Source: an uncultured Chitinophagaceae bacterium
Lineage (GTDB): Bacteria; Bacteroidota; Bacteroidia; Chitinophagales; Chitinophagaceae
Direction of reading: 5' to 3'
DNA length: 64,000 nt
Assembly (NCBI GenBank): GCA_937862815.1
Contig: CALMED010000002.1
Coordinates: 682,001 to 746,000 of the forward strand
Numbering within the stretch: the first letter of the stretch is position 1; each line of letters starts with the position of its first letter. The translations under genes and the position numbers were made by a program. Under the pieces are notes generated by a model. It had not been told where the DNA came from. It ran no database searches and worked only from the letters and a program-made list of their open reading frames with translations. Shown here piece after piece: positions 8,271 to 16,680 of the stretch.

Positions 8271-8303
8271 AAAATGGCGTACGCGACCCGTACGCCATTT
8301 TTT
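8271..8303. terminator. bidirectional rho-independent terminator
   Basis: A perfect 13-bp stem (8271-8283 with 8289-8301) closes a 5-nt loop. It has an A-run on the left and a T-run on the right, so it can stop transcription from both the FKBP gene and the convergent membrane-protein gene. Confidence 0.92.
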
Positions 8304-8367
8304 AGTTGAGGGTAACGATACAACAGCCGGCAGATCGTCACCAGATTTTGATCTGTGTCGCTGCTAT

Positions 8368-8916
8368 TCAGCCTTCTTTCTTCATCCACCATCCCAGCCA
8401 TATCCCTACAAGACCCCAGGAGACCAGCGCATCCACCAGGCTCGCATTCAGATCGAAAGTCTCAAACCAGATGTGCGTGGTATACGGCTCGTTGAAGAAT
8501 ACAATCAGTCCCACCGCCAGGCTGGCCAGCAGGATGGAACGGAAACTCCTGTGCTGCATCAGCTGGAGGACCCACATAAAAAGCAGCACCACCACGAGGT
8601 TGATCAGCACACCCCGCAGCATATTACGGTTCATGTTATCTTTCATCGCTTTGTGGTAGAACACCTGCGCCCAGGGTTTCCCTATGGACTGTTCCATCAG
8701 AGCCTGCTGTTCTTCCATGGTAGCTCTTTTGGGTGTGGAAGGCAGATAGAAACCGCCATCGGCCCCCAGGTGCTCGCTGAGAAACGCCAGAATGGTATCC
8801 TGGTGCGGGGTGTATTTCTGCTGCGGATGGTGCAAGTTGAGAAAGGTCCAGGAAGCAAATTGCCAGGTAAAAATCAGCAGGGCGCCTACAAGGCTGCCGA
8901 TGATCCATTGTTTCAT
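8368..8916 (-). CDS. hypothetical membrane protein, four predicted helices
   Basis: A 182-residue protein of no family I recognise. Transmembrane segments are predicted at about 4-24, 100-119, 127-143 and 158-177, with a soluble loop of 75 residues between the first and second. The loop holds an HQDTILAFLSEHLGADGGFYLP stretch and a basic second half. The frame is open to 8973, but the ATG at 8916 begins the first hydrophobic helix and is preferred. Transcribed divergently from pepT, with which it shares a 128-nt intergenic region. No operon partner; function unknown. Confidence 0.75.
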   Translation of the reverse strand: MKQWIIGSLVGALLIFTWQFASWTFLNLHHPQQKYTPHQDTILAFLSEHLGADGGFYLPSTPKRATMEEQQALMEQSIGKPWAQVFYHKAMKDNMNRNMLRGVLINLVVVLLFMWVLQLMQHRSFRSILLASLAVGLIVFFNEPYTTHIWFETFDLNASLVDALVSWGLVGIWLGWWMKKEG

Positions 8917-9044
8917 GGTGGAAGTGTTTTGGTGAACCAGTAAGGTAAAAAATCTTTTTGGTCGTTGCAACAAAGTTCCTGTCTCAGGAAGCAGAATTTT
9001 GCCCTGCGCCGGAAATCAATTTTCTTTACACGAAAGATAAGATC

Positions 9045-10292
9045 ATGGAAATGCAGATCTCATACGGAACAGCTGGACGGCTGATGCGCTACGTGCAAAT
9101 GGATACCCAGAGTGACCCGCAGGCTGCTACGTTTCCTTCCACCGAAAAGCAAAAGCAGTTGTCCCGTTTACTCGTGCAGGAACTGCAGCAGTTGGGTATT
9201 GCTGATGCGGAAACGGATGCTTACGGTTACGTGTATGCCACCATTCCCGCCACCACCGGTAAGGAAGTGCCGGTGATCTGTTTCTGTGCCCATGTGGACA
9301 CGGCACCCGACTGCAGCGGTACCGGTGTACGGCCCCTGCTCCACCGCAATTACAACGGAGGCCCCTTGGTGTTGCCCGATGATCCTGCCCAGGTACTGAC
9401 GGCAAGTGCCTATCCGTACCTGCAGGAGCATGTGGGAAAAGACATCATCACCGCTGCCGGCACCACCCTGCTTGGAGCCGATGACAAAGCAGGGGTGGCC
9501 ATTATCATGAGCATGGCGGCTCATCTGATGCAGCACCCGGAAATACCCCACGGTGCCGTGCGCATCCTGTTTACCCCCGATGAAGAAGTGGGCCGGGGAA
9601 CGGAGCAGGTGGATCTGAAAAAACTGGGCGCCGTTGCCGGGTACACGCTCGACGGCGGCGAACGGGGTATGCTGGAGGACGAAACCTTCAGCGCCGACGC
9701 CGTGAAACTCGTCTTCCGGGGTGTGAGTGCCCACCCGGGCTATGCAAAAGGCATCCTGGTAAACGCCCTCAAAGTAGCCGGGTATTTTCTGGACCAGTTG
9801 CCAAAAGACAGCTGGAGCCCCGAAACCACGGAGAAACGCGAGGGGTTTGTGCATCCCGTGAGTCTGCTGGGCACAGCCGAACAGGCGGTGGTGGAGTTAA
9901 TTGTACGGGATTTCACGATCGAAGGACTACAGCAGCACGAAACCCGGCTGCGGGACCTGGCGCAGGCGGCTGTACAGGTTTATCCCGGCAGCGCTGTGGA
10001 GGTGCACATACGGGAGCAATACCGCAACATGAAGGAGGTGCTCGACCAGCACCCGCAGGTGGTGGCCTTTGCCGAGGAGGCCTACCGGCGTTGCGGAATC
10101 CCCGTACGCAAGGACCCCATCCGGGGGGGCACCGATGGCAGCCGGCTCAGTTACATGGGACTGCCATGTCCCAACCTGTTTACCGGCATGCAGGCCATCC
10201 ATTCCAAACACGAATGGATTGGTGTGAGCGATATGGAAGACAGCGTGGCCATGCTGGTACAGTTGGTGCAGGTGTGGGAGGAGAAGGCCTGA
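9045..10292 (+). CDS. pepT: peptidase T (tripeptide aminopeptidase)
   Basis: A 415-residue M20B di-zinc peptidase that removes the N-terminal residue of tripeptides in the cytoplasm. The metal-binding and catalytic residues are visible: H83 and D85 (HVD), D146 (GADDKAG), the E180-E181 pair (DEEVGRGT), D203 (TLDGGE) and a C-terminal histidine in IHSKHEW. The dimerisation domain is inserted in the middle third. Length matches E. coli PepT (408). The ATG at 9045 is chosen over an open extension to 8958 because the family starts at this point. Confidence 0.96.
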   Translation: MEMQISYGTAGRLMRYVQMDTQSDPQAATFPSTEKQKQLSRLLVQELQQLGIADAETDAYGYVYATIPATTGKEVPVICFCAHVDTAPDCSGTGVRPLLHRNYNGGPLVLPDDPAQVLTASAYPYLQEHVGKDIITAAGTTLLGADDKAGVAIIMSMAAHLMQHPEIPHGAVRILFTPDEEVGRGTEQVDLKKLGAVAGYTLDGGERGMLEDETFSADAVKLVFRGVSAHPGYAKGILVNALKVAGYFLDQLPKDSWSPETTEKREGFVHPVSLLGTAEQAVVELIVRDFTIEGLQQHETRLRDLAQAAVQVYPGSAVEVHIREQYRNMKEVLDQHPQVVAFAEEAYRRCGIPVRKDPIRGGTDGSRLSYMGLPCPNLFTGMQAIHSKHEWIGVSDMEDSVAMLVQLVQVWEEKA

Positions 10293-10360
10293 AGCATCAT
10301 GCGGCCTCTCAACAGGCTGGTTGCCGGATGAGTGGTTATAAACCGGAAGTGACGCTAATT

Positions 10361-10882
10361 TTAAGAAAAGCCCCAGGCAAGGCCCAATAATAAGGCCAGG
10401 AATATATACAGCACCAGGATGAACGTGGCCACGATGCCAATGATGCTGAGGATTTTTCCAGCCTTTGCCAACCCTTTTTTATCGCCTTCCAGGATGCCGG
10501 GTGTTGCCCGTTCGGCACGGAGGGCCTTGTTGGAAAAGATGAGTCCGGGGATGGCGAAGAAAGGCAGAAGCAGAAGGGATCCCAGCCCGAAGGCAAATCC
10601 CAATACCGCGTTGCTGTTGGCTTTTTTCTGCAGCTCCGGGTCGGGTTCGCCGGCCAGCAGCAGCACCCGCAGCCCTACCCGTTCGCTCCACCGCAATTTC
10701 CGCCCCAGCTGTTTTTCCCAGGCTGCTTTGTGTTGCCGGAATGCAGTTGTTTTCTTCGTATTCTTTTCTGCCTGCACAGCAGCCGTTGCTGCAGGAGAAA
10801 TGGAGTTGCCGCCATTGGCATATCCGTCAGTTACAACAAAGAGCAACAGTGCAGCAAAAAAAGAAAGGACACAGGTTTGCAT
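10361..10882 (-). CDS. DUF4190-like small membrane protein with signal peptide
   Basis: A 173-residue protein. Residues 1-20 look like a signal peptide, and a basic tryptophan-containing helix (HKAAWEKQLGRKLRWSERV) lies at 51-69. Two transmembrane helices at about 92-116 and 143-168 are separated by a charged loop containing GDKKGLAKAGKILS, which resembles DUF4190 hairpin proteins. A second gene at 59433-59909 has a similar plan. No operon partner, and function unknown. A TAGCTTTA box, one base from consensus, lies just upstream of the start. Confidence 0.65.
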   Translation of the reverse strand: MQTCVLSFFAALLLFVVTDGYANGGNSISPAATAAVQAEKNTKKTTAFRQHKAAWEKQLGRKLRWSERVGLRVLLLAGEPDPELQKKANSNAVLGFAFGLGSLLLLPFFAIPGLIFSNKALRAERATPGILEGDKKGLAKAGKILSIIGIVATFILVLYIFLALLLGLAWGFS

Positions 10883-11062
10883 TGATTTTTTTCTTAAAGC
10901 TACGGGAACAAGAACGTATACCCAAATATTGCGTAAAGGATGACCGGCGGTTTTTTTGGCAAAGCTCTAACAGATTGAATGCAGGCCGTGTGTTGCCCGG
11001 CCGGATATTTGTGTGTGGAAAATATTCCGGTGGATAACCCACCGGATTGCCGGTGTAAAAAT

Positions 11063-11070
11063 TACATTTG
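11063..11070 (+). promoter_or_regulatory. TAnnTTTG promoter box for exbB
   Basis: TACATTTG fits the Bacteroidota -7 consensus and lies 40 nt upstream of the exbB start in a 228-nt gap that holds nothing else recognisable. No well-spaced TTG was found. Confidence 0.5.
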
Positions 11071-11110
11071 CCGCAACCCGGAAACATCCCAACCATAAAA
11101 CAGCACATCC

Positions 11111-11806
11111 ATGGATCTTTTCTTATTGCAATTGCAGAACGCATCCGATACCCTCAGCACCACGGCACCCGCCGGTGTGGCTCCCAAAGAAATGCATCTG
11201 ATTGACCTGTTTGTGAAGGCAGGCTGGATCATGCTGCCCCTGCTCATCCTCAGCATTGCCACCGTGTACGTATTTGTGGAACGCTGGATGGCCATCAAAA
11301 AAGCATCGGCTATTGACGATAATTTTATGAACATCATCCGCGACAACATCGTAAGCGGCAACGTGACGGCAGCCCGCAATTTTGCCCGCAACACCAGCAA
11401 CCCGGTGGGACGCATGATTGACAAAGGCATCCAGCGCATCGGTAAACCCATTGATGCCATCAGCGCCAGCATGGAAAATGTGGCGCAGCTGGAACTGTAT
11501 AAACTGGATAAAAACATCAATATCCTGTCGGTCGTCTCCAAAGTGGCTCCCATTTTCGGGTTTGTGGGCACGCTGGTGGGACTGATGCAACTCTTTTTCA
11601 ACATCAATGCAACGGGTGAATACGAGTTGAGTACCATCGCCGGCGGTATCTATACCAAACTCATCAGCTCCATTACCGGCCTGGTCATCGGCATGGTGGC
11701 CTACCTGCTGCACAACATCCTGCAAACACAGGTGGACAAAACCGCCAACCGCATTGAAGCCGCCGCTGCCGACTTCCTCGACGTTTTACAAGAGCCCACC
11801 CGTTAA
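11111..11806 (+). CDS. exbB: MotA/TolQ/ExbB proton-channel protein
   Basis: A 231-residue inner-membrane protein of the ExbB/TolQ family. Transmembrane helices are predicted at about 36-57, 135-158 and 178-200. The second and third carry the family sequence (VSKVAPIFGFVGTLVGLM and ISSITGLVIGMVAYLLHN) that lines the proton path. With ExbD it converts the proton gradient into motion of a TonB or TolA-type protein to energise outer-membrane transport. The exbD gene follows 11 nt downstream in the same operon. No tonB gene lies nearby, so the partner must be encoded elsewhere. Confidence 0.93.
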   Translation: MDLFLLQLQNASDTLSTTAPAGVAPKEMHLIDLFVKAGWIMLPLLILSIATVYVFVERWMAIKKASAIDDNFMNIIRDNIVSGNVTAARNFARNTSNPVGRMIDKGIQRIGKPIDAISASMENVAQLELYKLDKNINILSVVSKVAPIFGFVGTLVGLMQLFFNINATGEYELSTIAGGIYTKLISSITGLVIGMVAYLLHNILQTQVDKTANRIEAAAADFLDVLQEPTR

Positions 11807-11817
11807 ACCTGCCATTC

Positions 11818-12231
11818 ATGAAGCTGCGTAAGAAACACAGGGGCGAAAGCGAGGTCTTTACGGACGCGTTGAATGATATTCTCTTCATCCTGCTGATGTT
11901 TTTCCTGATCGTATCCACCCTCGCCAATCCCAACGTCCGCAAGGCTTCGCTGCCCAAGGCCAAAAGCAATACCCGCAGCAAGCAAACCGTGGTGGTAACC
12001 ATTGACGCCACCAACCGCTTCTACGTGGGCGCCCGCCCGGTGGATCCCCTGCAGATGGATTCCACCCTGGCACAAATCATCCGCAGTAAACGCACCGGTG
12101 GGGAAGAGGTGAGCATTGTGATCAACGCCGACCGCAGTGCCACCATCGAAAGTTTTGCTGCTGTACTCCGGGCCGCCGACCGGCTGGGGGTAAAGGCCGT
12201 GATGAGCGTGGATAAGAAAGGGGTGGAGTAA
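11818..12231 (+). CDS. exbD: ExbD/TolR biopolymer transport protein
   Basis: A 137-residue protein with a short cytoplasmic N-terminus, one transmembrane helix (about 19-36) and a periplasmic domain. Asp20 at the start of the helix (LNDILFILLMFFL) is the conserved protonatable aspartate that couples proton flow in this family. It is stator partner to ExbB, whose gene ends 11 nt upstream. Only one ExbD is encoded here, whereas Bacteroidota operons often have two. A hairpin with a T-rich tail follows the stop, closing a two-gene operon. Confidence 0.93.
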   Translation: MKLRKKHRGESEVFTDALNDILFILLMFFLIVSTLANPNVRKASLPKAKSNTRSKQTVVVTIDATNRFYVGARPVDPLQMDSTLAQIIRSKRTGGEEVSIVINADRSATIESFAAVLRAADRLGVKAVMSVDKKGVE

Positions 12232-12236
12232 TTTTT

Positions 12237-12270
12237 TTTGCTGCAGGATGAGCTGCAGCAAATTCTTTTA
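12237..12270 (+). terminator. rho-independent terminator after exbD
   Basis: A 10-bp stem (12237-12246 with 12253-12262) with a 6-nt loop is followed by TTCTTTT. The orientation suits the exbBD operon; the opposite strand has A after the stem and would not terminate prmC. Confidence 0.75.
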
Positions 12271-12330
12271 TTCATCGGCGCTTGTGACGCTTTCTGCTAT
12301 TTACCTCATCGTACCGTTAAACTGGTTGTT

Positions 12331-13182
12331 TCACTCCGCTATCACAAAGCGATCGTTTCCGCTCATATCTTTTTGTAAGTCCACTCCGGCATAGCCGGCT
12401 GAACGGAAGATTGCCGCCGTTTCCGGCCCGAGGCGTTGGTTGATTTCGGTATAAATTCTTCCGCCGGGCAACAGGTGCGTTATTCCAAAATCTGCGATGG
12501 CCCGGTAAAAGATCAATGGATCGGCGTCGGGTACAAAAAGAGCTTCCCGCGGTTCATGCTGCACCACCGATGCCTGCAGGTGATCCGCTTCCGCTGCCGC
12601 GATATAAGGTGGATTGCTCACAATTACATCGAAATTGCCCAGGTTGGCCTGTTGCTCCGGATCAAGAAAGTTGCTGTTGCACCAGTCCACCACTGCCTGC
12701 AGCAGGCGGCCGTTTGCTGCAGCGGTAGCCAGGGCCTCCGGGCTGATGTCGAGCGCGGTAACCGATGCACCGGGTATTTCCAGTTGCAGGGTAATGGCCA
12801 GGCAGCCGCTGCCGGTACCAATGTCAAGTATACGCAACGGTTTACGCAGTTCTTGTTTTGCTTTCACCCATCGGATTATTAAATCGGCCAGTTCCTCGGT
12901 TTCCGGGCGGGGAATCAAAACCGATGGGTTCACCCGGAAGGTGCGCCCGTAGAACCAGGCTTCTCCGGTAATGTATTGCAGCGGGCGGTGGAGCAGCAGT
13001 TCTTCCAGGCCGGACTCCAGTTGCGTAAATGCTACGGGTGTAAGTGCAAGGGCATTGAGTTTGCCCAGTGGTTCCTTTCCCACCCATTCGCAAAGCAGGC
13101 GGGCAAGGGCGGATGCTTCGCCGTTTCCGTACAGGGGCTGGAGGCGTTGCCGCATGCGTTCGTATTGCTCCTTCCATTCCAT
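12331..13182 (-). CDS. prmC: peptide chain release factor N5-glutamine methyltransferase
   Basis: A 283-residue SAM-dependent enzyme that methylates the GGQ glutamine of release factors RF1 and RF2, which speeds termination. An N-terminal helical domain (1-85) is followed by PRPETE at 91-96, the SAM-binding DIGTGSG at 120-126 and the substrate-glutamine motif NPPY at 190-193. Length and order match PrmC. It is transcribed divergently from ribD across only 50 nt. A TAnnTTTG box lies four bases before its ATG, so the message is probably leaderless. Cytoplasmic. Confidence 0.95.
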   Translation of the reverse strand: MEWKEQYERMRQRLQPLYGNGEASALARLLCEWVGKEPLGKLNALALTPVAFTQLESGLEELLLHRPLQYITGEAWFYGRTFRVNPSVLIPRPETEELADLIIRWVKAKQELRKPLRILDIGTGSGCLAITLQLEIPGASVTALDISPEALATAAANGRLLQAVVDWCNSNFLDPEQQANLGNFDVIVSNPPYIAAAEADHLQASVVQHEPREALFVPDADPLIFYRAIADFGITHLLPGGRIYTEINQRLGPETAAIFRSAGYAGVDLQKDMSGNDRFVIAE

Positions 13183-13186
13183 GCAG

Positions 13187-13194
13187 CAAAGCTA
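13187..13194 (-). promoter_or_regulatory. TAnnTTTG promoter box abutting prmC
   Basis: On the minus strand TAGCTTTG ends 4 nt before the prmC ATG at 13182. With transcription starting a few bases past such a box, little or no 5' leader would remain. The paired upstream TTG is not evident. Confidence 0.6.
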
Positions 13195-13214
13195 CCGGCT
13201 TCTTCTGAAAGGCG

Positions 13215-13222
13215 TACTTTTG
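13215..13222 (+). promoter_or_regulatory. TAnnTTTG promoter box for ribD
   Basis: TACTTTTG lies 10 nt before the ribD ATG and about 20 bp from the opposing prmC box, so the two divergent promoters share one short region. Confidence 0.6.
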
Positions 13223-13232
13223 CCGGCCTGCC

Positions 13233-14291
13233 ATGGATTCCCACGAGTTATACATGCAACGTTGCCTTACGCTGGCCGCCCGCGGCGCCGGCAGGGTGGC
13301 CCCCAATCCGCTGGTGGGCGCCGTGCTGGTGCACGACAACCGCATCATCGGTGAAGGCTGGCACGAGGCATTTGGCGGTCCGCACGCGGAAGTCAACTGC
13401 CTGCAGTCCGTTGTCCCGGCCGACAGGCACCTGGTTCCGGACTCCACCCTCTATGTATCCCTTGAGCCCTGTTCTCATTACGGCAAAACACCGCCCTGCA
13501 GCCTGCGCATCCTGCAAGAGCACATCCCGCGGGTGGTGGTGGGCTGCCGCGATCCCTTCCCTTCGGTCAACGGTTCGGGCATTGCGCGGCTACGGGAGGC
13601 CGGTGTGGAGGTGACGGAGGGTTTGTGTGAAGAAGAGTGCCGGGCTATCAACTGCCGTTTTTTTACCTGGCACCGCCTGCAGCGGCCCTACATCGTATTG
13701 AAATGGGCCCAGACAGATGATGGTTTTATCGGCACCGGCAACCGCGATCGGCTGTACATCAGCAACCCTTACACCAATCACCTTGTTCACCGCTGGCGGA
13801 GCGAAGAAGCAGCCATCCTGGTGGGACGCCGCACGGCGGAACTGGATGATCCCCTGCTCACCAACCGCTCTGGCGCGGGCGGGCATCCCGTGCGGGTGGT
13901 GCTTGATCCCTCCCTTCAACTGCCGCCGCATCTCCGCGTCTTTAACCGGGATGCGCCCACGTTACTGGTACATGCGACCGACGCTGCGCCCACCTTACCG
14001 GTGGAGCACCTGCGCCTGCAGCCGGCGCACGACCTGGTGCCGCAACTGGTGCAGTCGCTGTATAAGCGGCAGCTGCAAAGTGTGCTGGTGGAAGGAGGAG
14101 CCGCCCTGCTGAGCGCTTTTCTGCGGCCGGGTCTTTATGATGAAGTGCGGGTGATTGTTTCCGCAACCATCCGTGCCGGCGCAGGCGTAAAAGCTCCTCC
14201 ATTGGAAGGGCTTGTATTGCATCATGAAGAAACGCTTGACACCGACATTATCCGGTACTACCAAAATCCTCATTCACTCCAAACTGTTTAA
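13233..14291 (+). CDS. ribD: bifunctional riboflavin deaminase/reductase RibD
   Basis: A 352-residue enzyme for two successive steps of riboflavin synthesis. The N-terminal deaminase domain (1-145) has APNPLVGAV at 23-31 and the zinc site H51-A-E53 with C80 and C89 (EPCSHYGKTPPC). The C-terminal reductase domain (about 145-345) holds KWAQTDDGFIG and VLVEGGAALL. It deaminates the pyrimidine amine made by RibA and then reduces the ribose side chain with NADPH. First gene of a likely operon with the EamA permease (6 nt) and YigZ (10 nt further on). No other rib gene is near. Confidence 0.96.
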   Translation: MDSHELYMQRCLTLAARGAGRVAPNPLVGAVLVHDNRIIGEGWHEAFGGPHAEVNCLQSVVPADRHLVPDSTLYVSLEPCSHYGKTPPCSLRILQEHIPRVVVGCRDPFPSVNGSGIARLREAGVEVTEGLCEEECRAINCRFFTWHRLQRPYIVLKWAQTDDGFIGTGNRDRLYISNPYTNHLVHRWRSEEAAILVGRRTAELDDPLLTNRSGAGGHPVRVVLDPSLQLPPHLRVFNRDAPTLLVHATDAAPTLPVEHLRLQPAHDLVPQLVQSLYKRQLQSVLVEGGAALLSAFLRPGLYDEVRVIVSATIRAGAGVKAPPLEGLVLHHEETLDTDIIRYYQNPHSLQTV

Positions 14292-14297
14292 CTGCAT

Positions 14298-15176
14298 ATG
14301 CTTTATCTTCTTGGCAGCATTGTCTTGTCGTCCTGGCTCACCCTTTCGTTCAAACTGGTGGAGCGCTGGCGTATTTCCACCCTGCAGGCGATCGTGTTTA
14401 ATTATTTCGTGTGTGTGATCACCGGTTCGCTGGTGAACGGATCTTTTCCCGTGGGGACTGCCTCGCTGCGGGAAGATTGGTTTTCCTGGTCGGTGGTGAT
14501 GGGACTGATGTTCATCGTCCTGTTTAATTTCATCGCCTTAACGGCACAAAAGCTGGGGGTGGCGGTGGCTTCGGTGGCCAACAAGCTGTCGCTGGTCATC
14601 CCCTTCCTCTTTTCCATTTACCTGTACCAGGAGCAGGTGACCGGCCTTAAGATTGCCGGCATTGTACTGGCCCTGGTGGCGGTGGTATTTACCTGCATGC
14701 CTTCGGGTGGCACCGAACCGTCGGGCCAGCCGTTCCGGCCCGTACTGTTGCTGCTGCCGGTGATTCTCTTTGCGGGTAGTGGACTGCTCGATACGCTTAT
14801 CAAATACGTGGAAGCTACACATCTGAACGACAATAATAAAAACGCCTATCTCATCAGTGCTTTTGGTGTAGCCGGGTTGTCGGGTTTACTGGCACTGACA
14901 GGATTGTTTATTACAGGACGGGAGCGGTTCCAACCCCGGGCCATCGCTGCCGGTATCATGATTGGCGTACCCAATTATTTCTCCATCTGGTGCCTGGTGC
15001 AGGTGCTGAAAAATTACACCGGCAACAGTACGGCCATCCTGCCTATCAACAATATGGGGATCGTACTCTTCAGTACCCTGGCTGCCTGGCTGCTGTTCCG
15101 CGAACACCTCAGCCGGGTGAACTGGCTGGGCATTGTACTGGCACTGGGCGCCATCGCCCTCATTGCCTACGGATAA
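14298..15176 (+). CDS. EamA-type drug/metabolite transporter
   Basis: A 292-residue inner-membrane protein with about ten hydrophobic helices in two repeated halves, as in the DMT superfamily. The first half has SVANKLSLVIPFLFSIYLYQEQ at its end and the second has ILPINNMGIVLFSTLAAWLLFREHLS, the typical EamA repeat ends. The substrate is unknown; family members export amino acids, nucleosides or other metabolites. It starts 6 nt after ribD, so it is likely cotranscribed; a link to flavin export is possible but unproven. Confidence 0.88.
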   Translation: MLYLLGSIVLSSWLTLSFKLVERWRISTLQAIVFNYFVCVITGSLVNGSFPVGTASLREDWFSWSVVMGLMFIVLFNFIALTAQKLGVAVASVANKLSLVIPFLFSIYLYQEQVTGLKIAGIVLALVAVVFTCMPSGGTEPSGQPFRPVLLLLPVILFAGSGLLDTLIKYVEATHLNDNNKNAYLISAFGVAGLSGLLALTGLFITGRERFQPRAIAAGIMIGVPNYFSIWCLVQVLKNYTGNSTAILPINNMGIVLFSTLAAWLLFREHLSRVNWLGIVLALGAIALIAYG

Positions 15177-15186
15177 TAACAGCGGC

Positions 15187-15795
15187 ATGAGCGAACCTTT
15201 TGTATTTCATACCATCGGGGCGGAGTCAACTGCCACCTTCCAGGACCGGGGCAGCCGGTTCCTGGCCTACGCGTTTCCGGTTTCTTCCGTGGATGAATTC
15301 AAACAAAGGTTAAAAGCGCTGAAGGAAGAGCATCCCAAAGCGGTGCACCATTGCTTTGCCTGGCGACTGGGCACCGATGGTAATAACTACCGCGTAAGCG
15401 ACGACGGCGAGCCGGCGGGCACAGCGGGGCGTCCCATCCTGGGGCAGCTCGACAGCCGCGGGCTCACCAATGCTGCGGTTGTGGTGATCCGTTATTTCGG
15501 CGGTACCTTGCTGGGAGTTCCCGGTCTTATTCATGCATATAAGTCGGCTGCTGCTCTGGCGCTGCAAACAACGCCCATCGTGCAAAAGCAGGTGGAAGCG
15601 GATTATGTACTCGAATTTGACTATCACCGGATGAACGATGTCCTGGTTGCACTCCGGCAGTTCGGGTGTACGGTTCGCTCACAGGAAGTGCAGTTGTTCT
15701 GCCATATAACGGCGGGCATACCCAGGAGCCGGCTCACCGAAACCCTGCGGCGGCTGGATACCATCGCGGGCCTGCACTACCGGCCGCTGGCTTAA
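15187..15795 (+). CDS. yigZ: YigZ/IMPACT family protein
   Basis: A 202-residue member of the YigZ (UPF0029, IMPACT) family. The N-terminal Impact domain contains HHCFAWRLGTD, the DDGEPAGTAGRPIL signature at about 75-90 and the VVVIRYFGGTLLGVPGLIHAY stretch; the C-terminal third is the DUF1949-like ferredoxin-fold region. The family is linked to translation regulation in eukaryotes; the bacterial role is not settled. The ATG at 15187 is 10 nt after the EamA stop. Its last four bases overlap the end of the convergent YdcF-like gene. Confidence 0.93.
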   Translation: MSEPFVFHTIGAESTATFQDRGSRFLAYAFPVSSVDEFKQRLKALKEEHPKAVHHCFAWRLGTDGNNYRVSDDGEPAGTAGRPILGQLDSRGLTNAAVVVIRYFGGTLLGVPGLIHAYKSAAALALQTTPIVQKQVEADYVLEFDYHRMNDVLVALRQFGCTVRSQEVQLFCHITAGIPRSRLTETLRRLDTIAGLHYRPLA

Positions 15796-16559
15796 GCTTT
15801 TCCTGTAAGCCGGTACATCAACAGACCTACGTTTTCTTTCATGAATGTGTCCCAGAGATCAAACGCCTTGTAGGCGGGAAGGAACGAACCCGGAAAACGG
15901 AGCGGGTTGCCAATCACTGTGAAGTGCGTCGGGTAATCCGTTGCCGTTAACCCGATTTTACGGAACACGTATTGTGAACGTTTGATGTGCGTGGCCGAGG
16001 TAATGAGCAGGTAAGGGGGCGGCAATTGCAACGAATCAATGATTGCTTTGGAGAACAACCCGTTTTCGTGGGTGTTACGGCTGCGGTTGTCTTTGTACAC
16101 ATCAGCTGCCGGTATGCCCATCTGCAGCAACTGTTCCACAATGAAATCCGCCTCTTTCCAGGTTTGCCGGCTTTTCCGGATGCTGCTGTTGCCGCCGGAT
16201 ACAATAATTTTTTTGATGTGCCCCTGGTGGTACAGCCGTACCGTCTGGATGAATCGGTCGTTGGCTCCCTTGAAATAGCCTTTGCCGGTTTTTTCTTCAA
16301 AGGCACAGAAGCCCGTCAGCAGGATGCCGGCCTCATATTGTTCGCCGGGCTGCAGGATCCGTTCTTTGGCCTGCCAGCGCAGGGTAATGGCTTCGATCAG
16401 GGCCGGGTTGGAGAACACGAGGAAGAGGACGGCTGTGAAGATCCACAGCCTTTTCCGGCGTACAGGATGACGGGTGAGCAAGGCTGTAAGTGCAGACAGC
16501 AAGAGCCAGTTAAAGGGCTGGATAAAAAATAACAAAATTTTTGACAGCAGGAAAAACAT
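15792..16559 (-). CDS. YdcF/ElyC (DUF218) family membrane protein
   Basis: A 255-residue protein with two N-terminal transmembrane helices (about 3-24 and 34-56) followed by a periplasmic DUF218 domain. GILLTGF, the VSGGNSSIRKSRQTWKEADF segment, DNRSRNTHENGLFSKAI and LLITSATHIKRSQYVFRKIGL are characteristic of the family. E. coli relatives (ElyC, SanA) affect envelope integrity and lipid carrier use; the activity here is unknown. The ATG at 16559 begins the first helix; an extension to 16607 is possible. It overlaps yigZ tail to tail by four bases. Confidence 0.85.
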   Translation of the reverse strand: MFFLLSKILLFFIQPFNWLLLSALTALLTRHPVRRKRLWIFTAVLFLVFSNPALIEAITLRWQAKERILQPGEQYEAGILLTGFCAFEEKTGKGYFKGANDRFIQTVRLYHQGHIKKIIVSGGNSSIRKSRQTWKEADFIVEQLLQMGIPAADVYKDNRSRNTHENGLFSKAIIDSLQLPPPYLLITSATHIKRSQYVFRKIGLTATDYPTHFTVIGNPLRFPGSFLPAYKAFDLWDTFMKENVGLLMYRLTGKA

Positions 16560-16658
16560 GGGCAACAGGTTAATGGCGTGAAGATAAACAATTCCACCTG
16601 CTGACATTGCATCCGGCTGCCGTAGTTGTGTGGCATCATTTTCGCTAGTTTACAGTTG

Positions 16659-16666
16659 TACCTTTG
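16659..16666 (+). promoter_or_regulatory. TAnnTTTG promoter box for a secreted-protein gene
   Basis: TACCTTTG matches the consensus and ends 14 nt before the ATG at 16681. This supports the downstream start over an open extension from 16630, which would include the box itself. Confidence 0.55.
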
Positions 16667-16680
16667 TAAAAAATCCGTTC

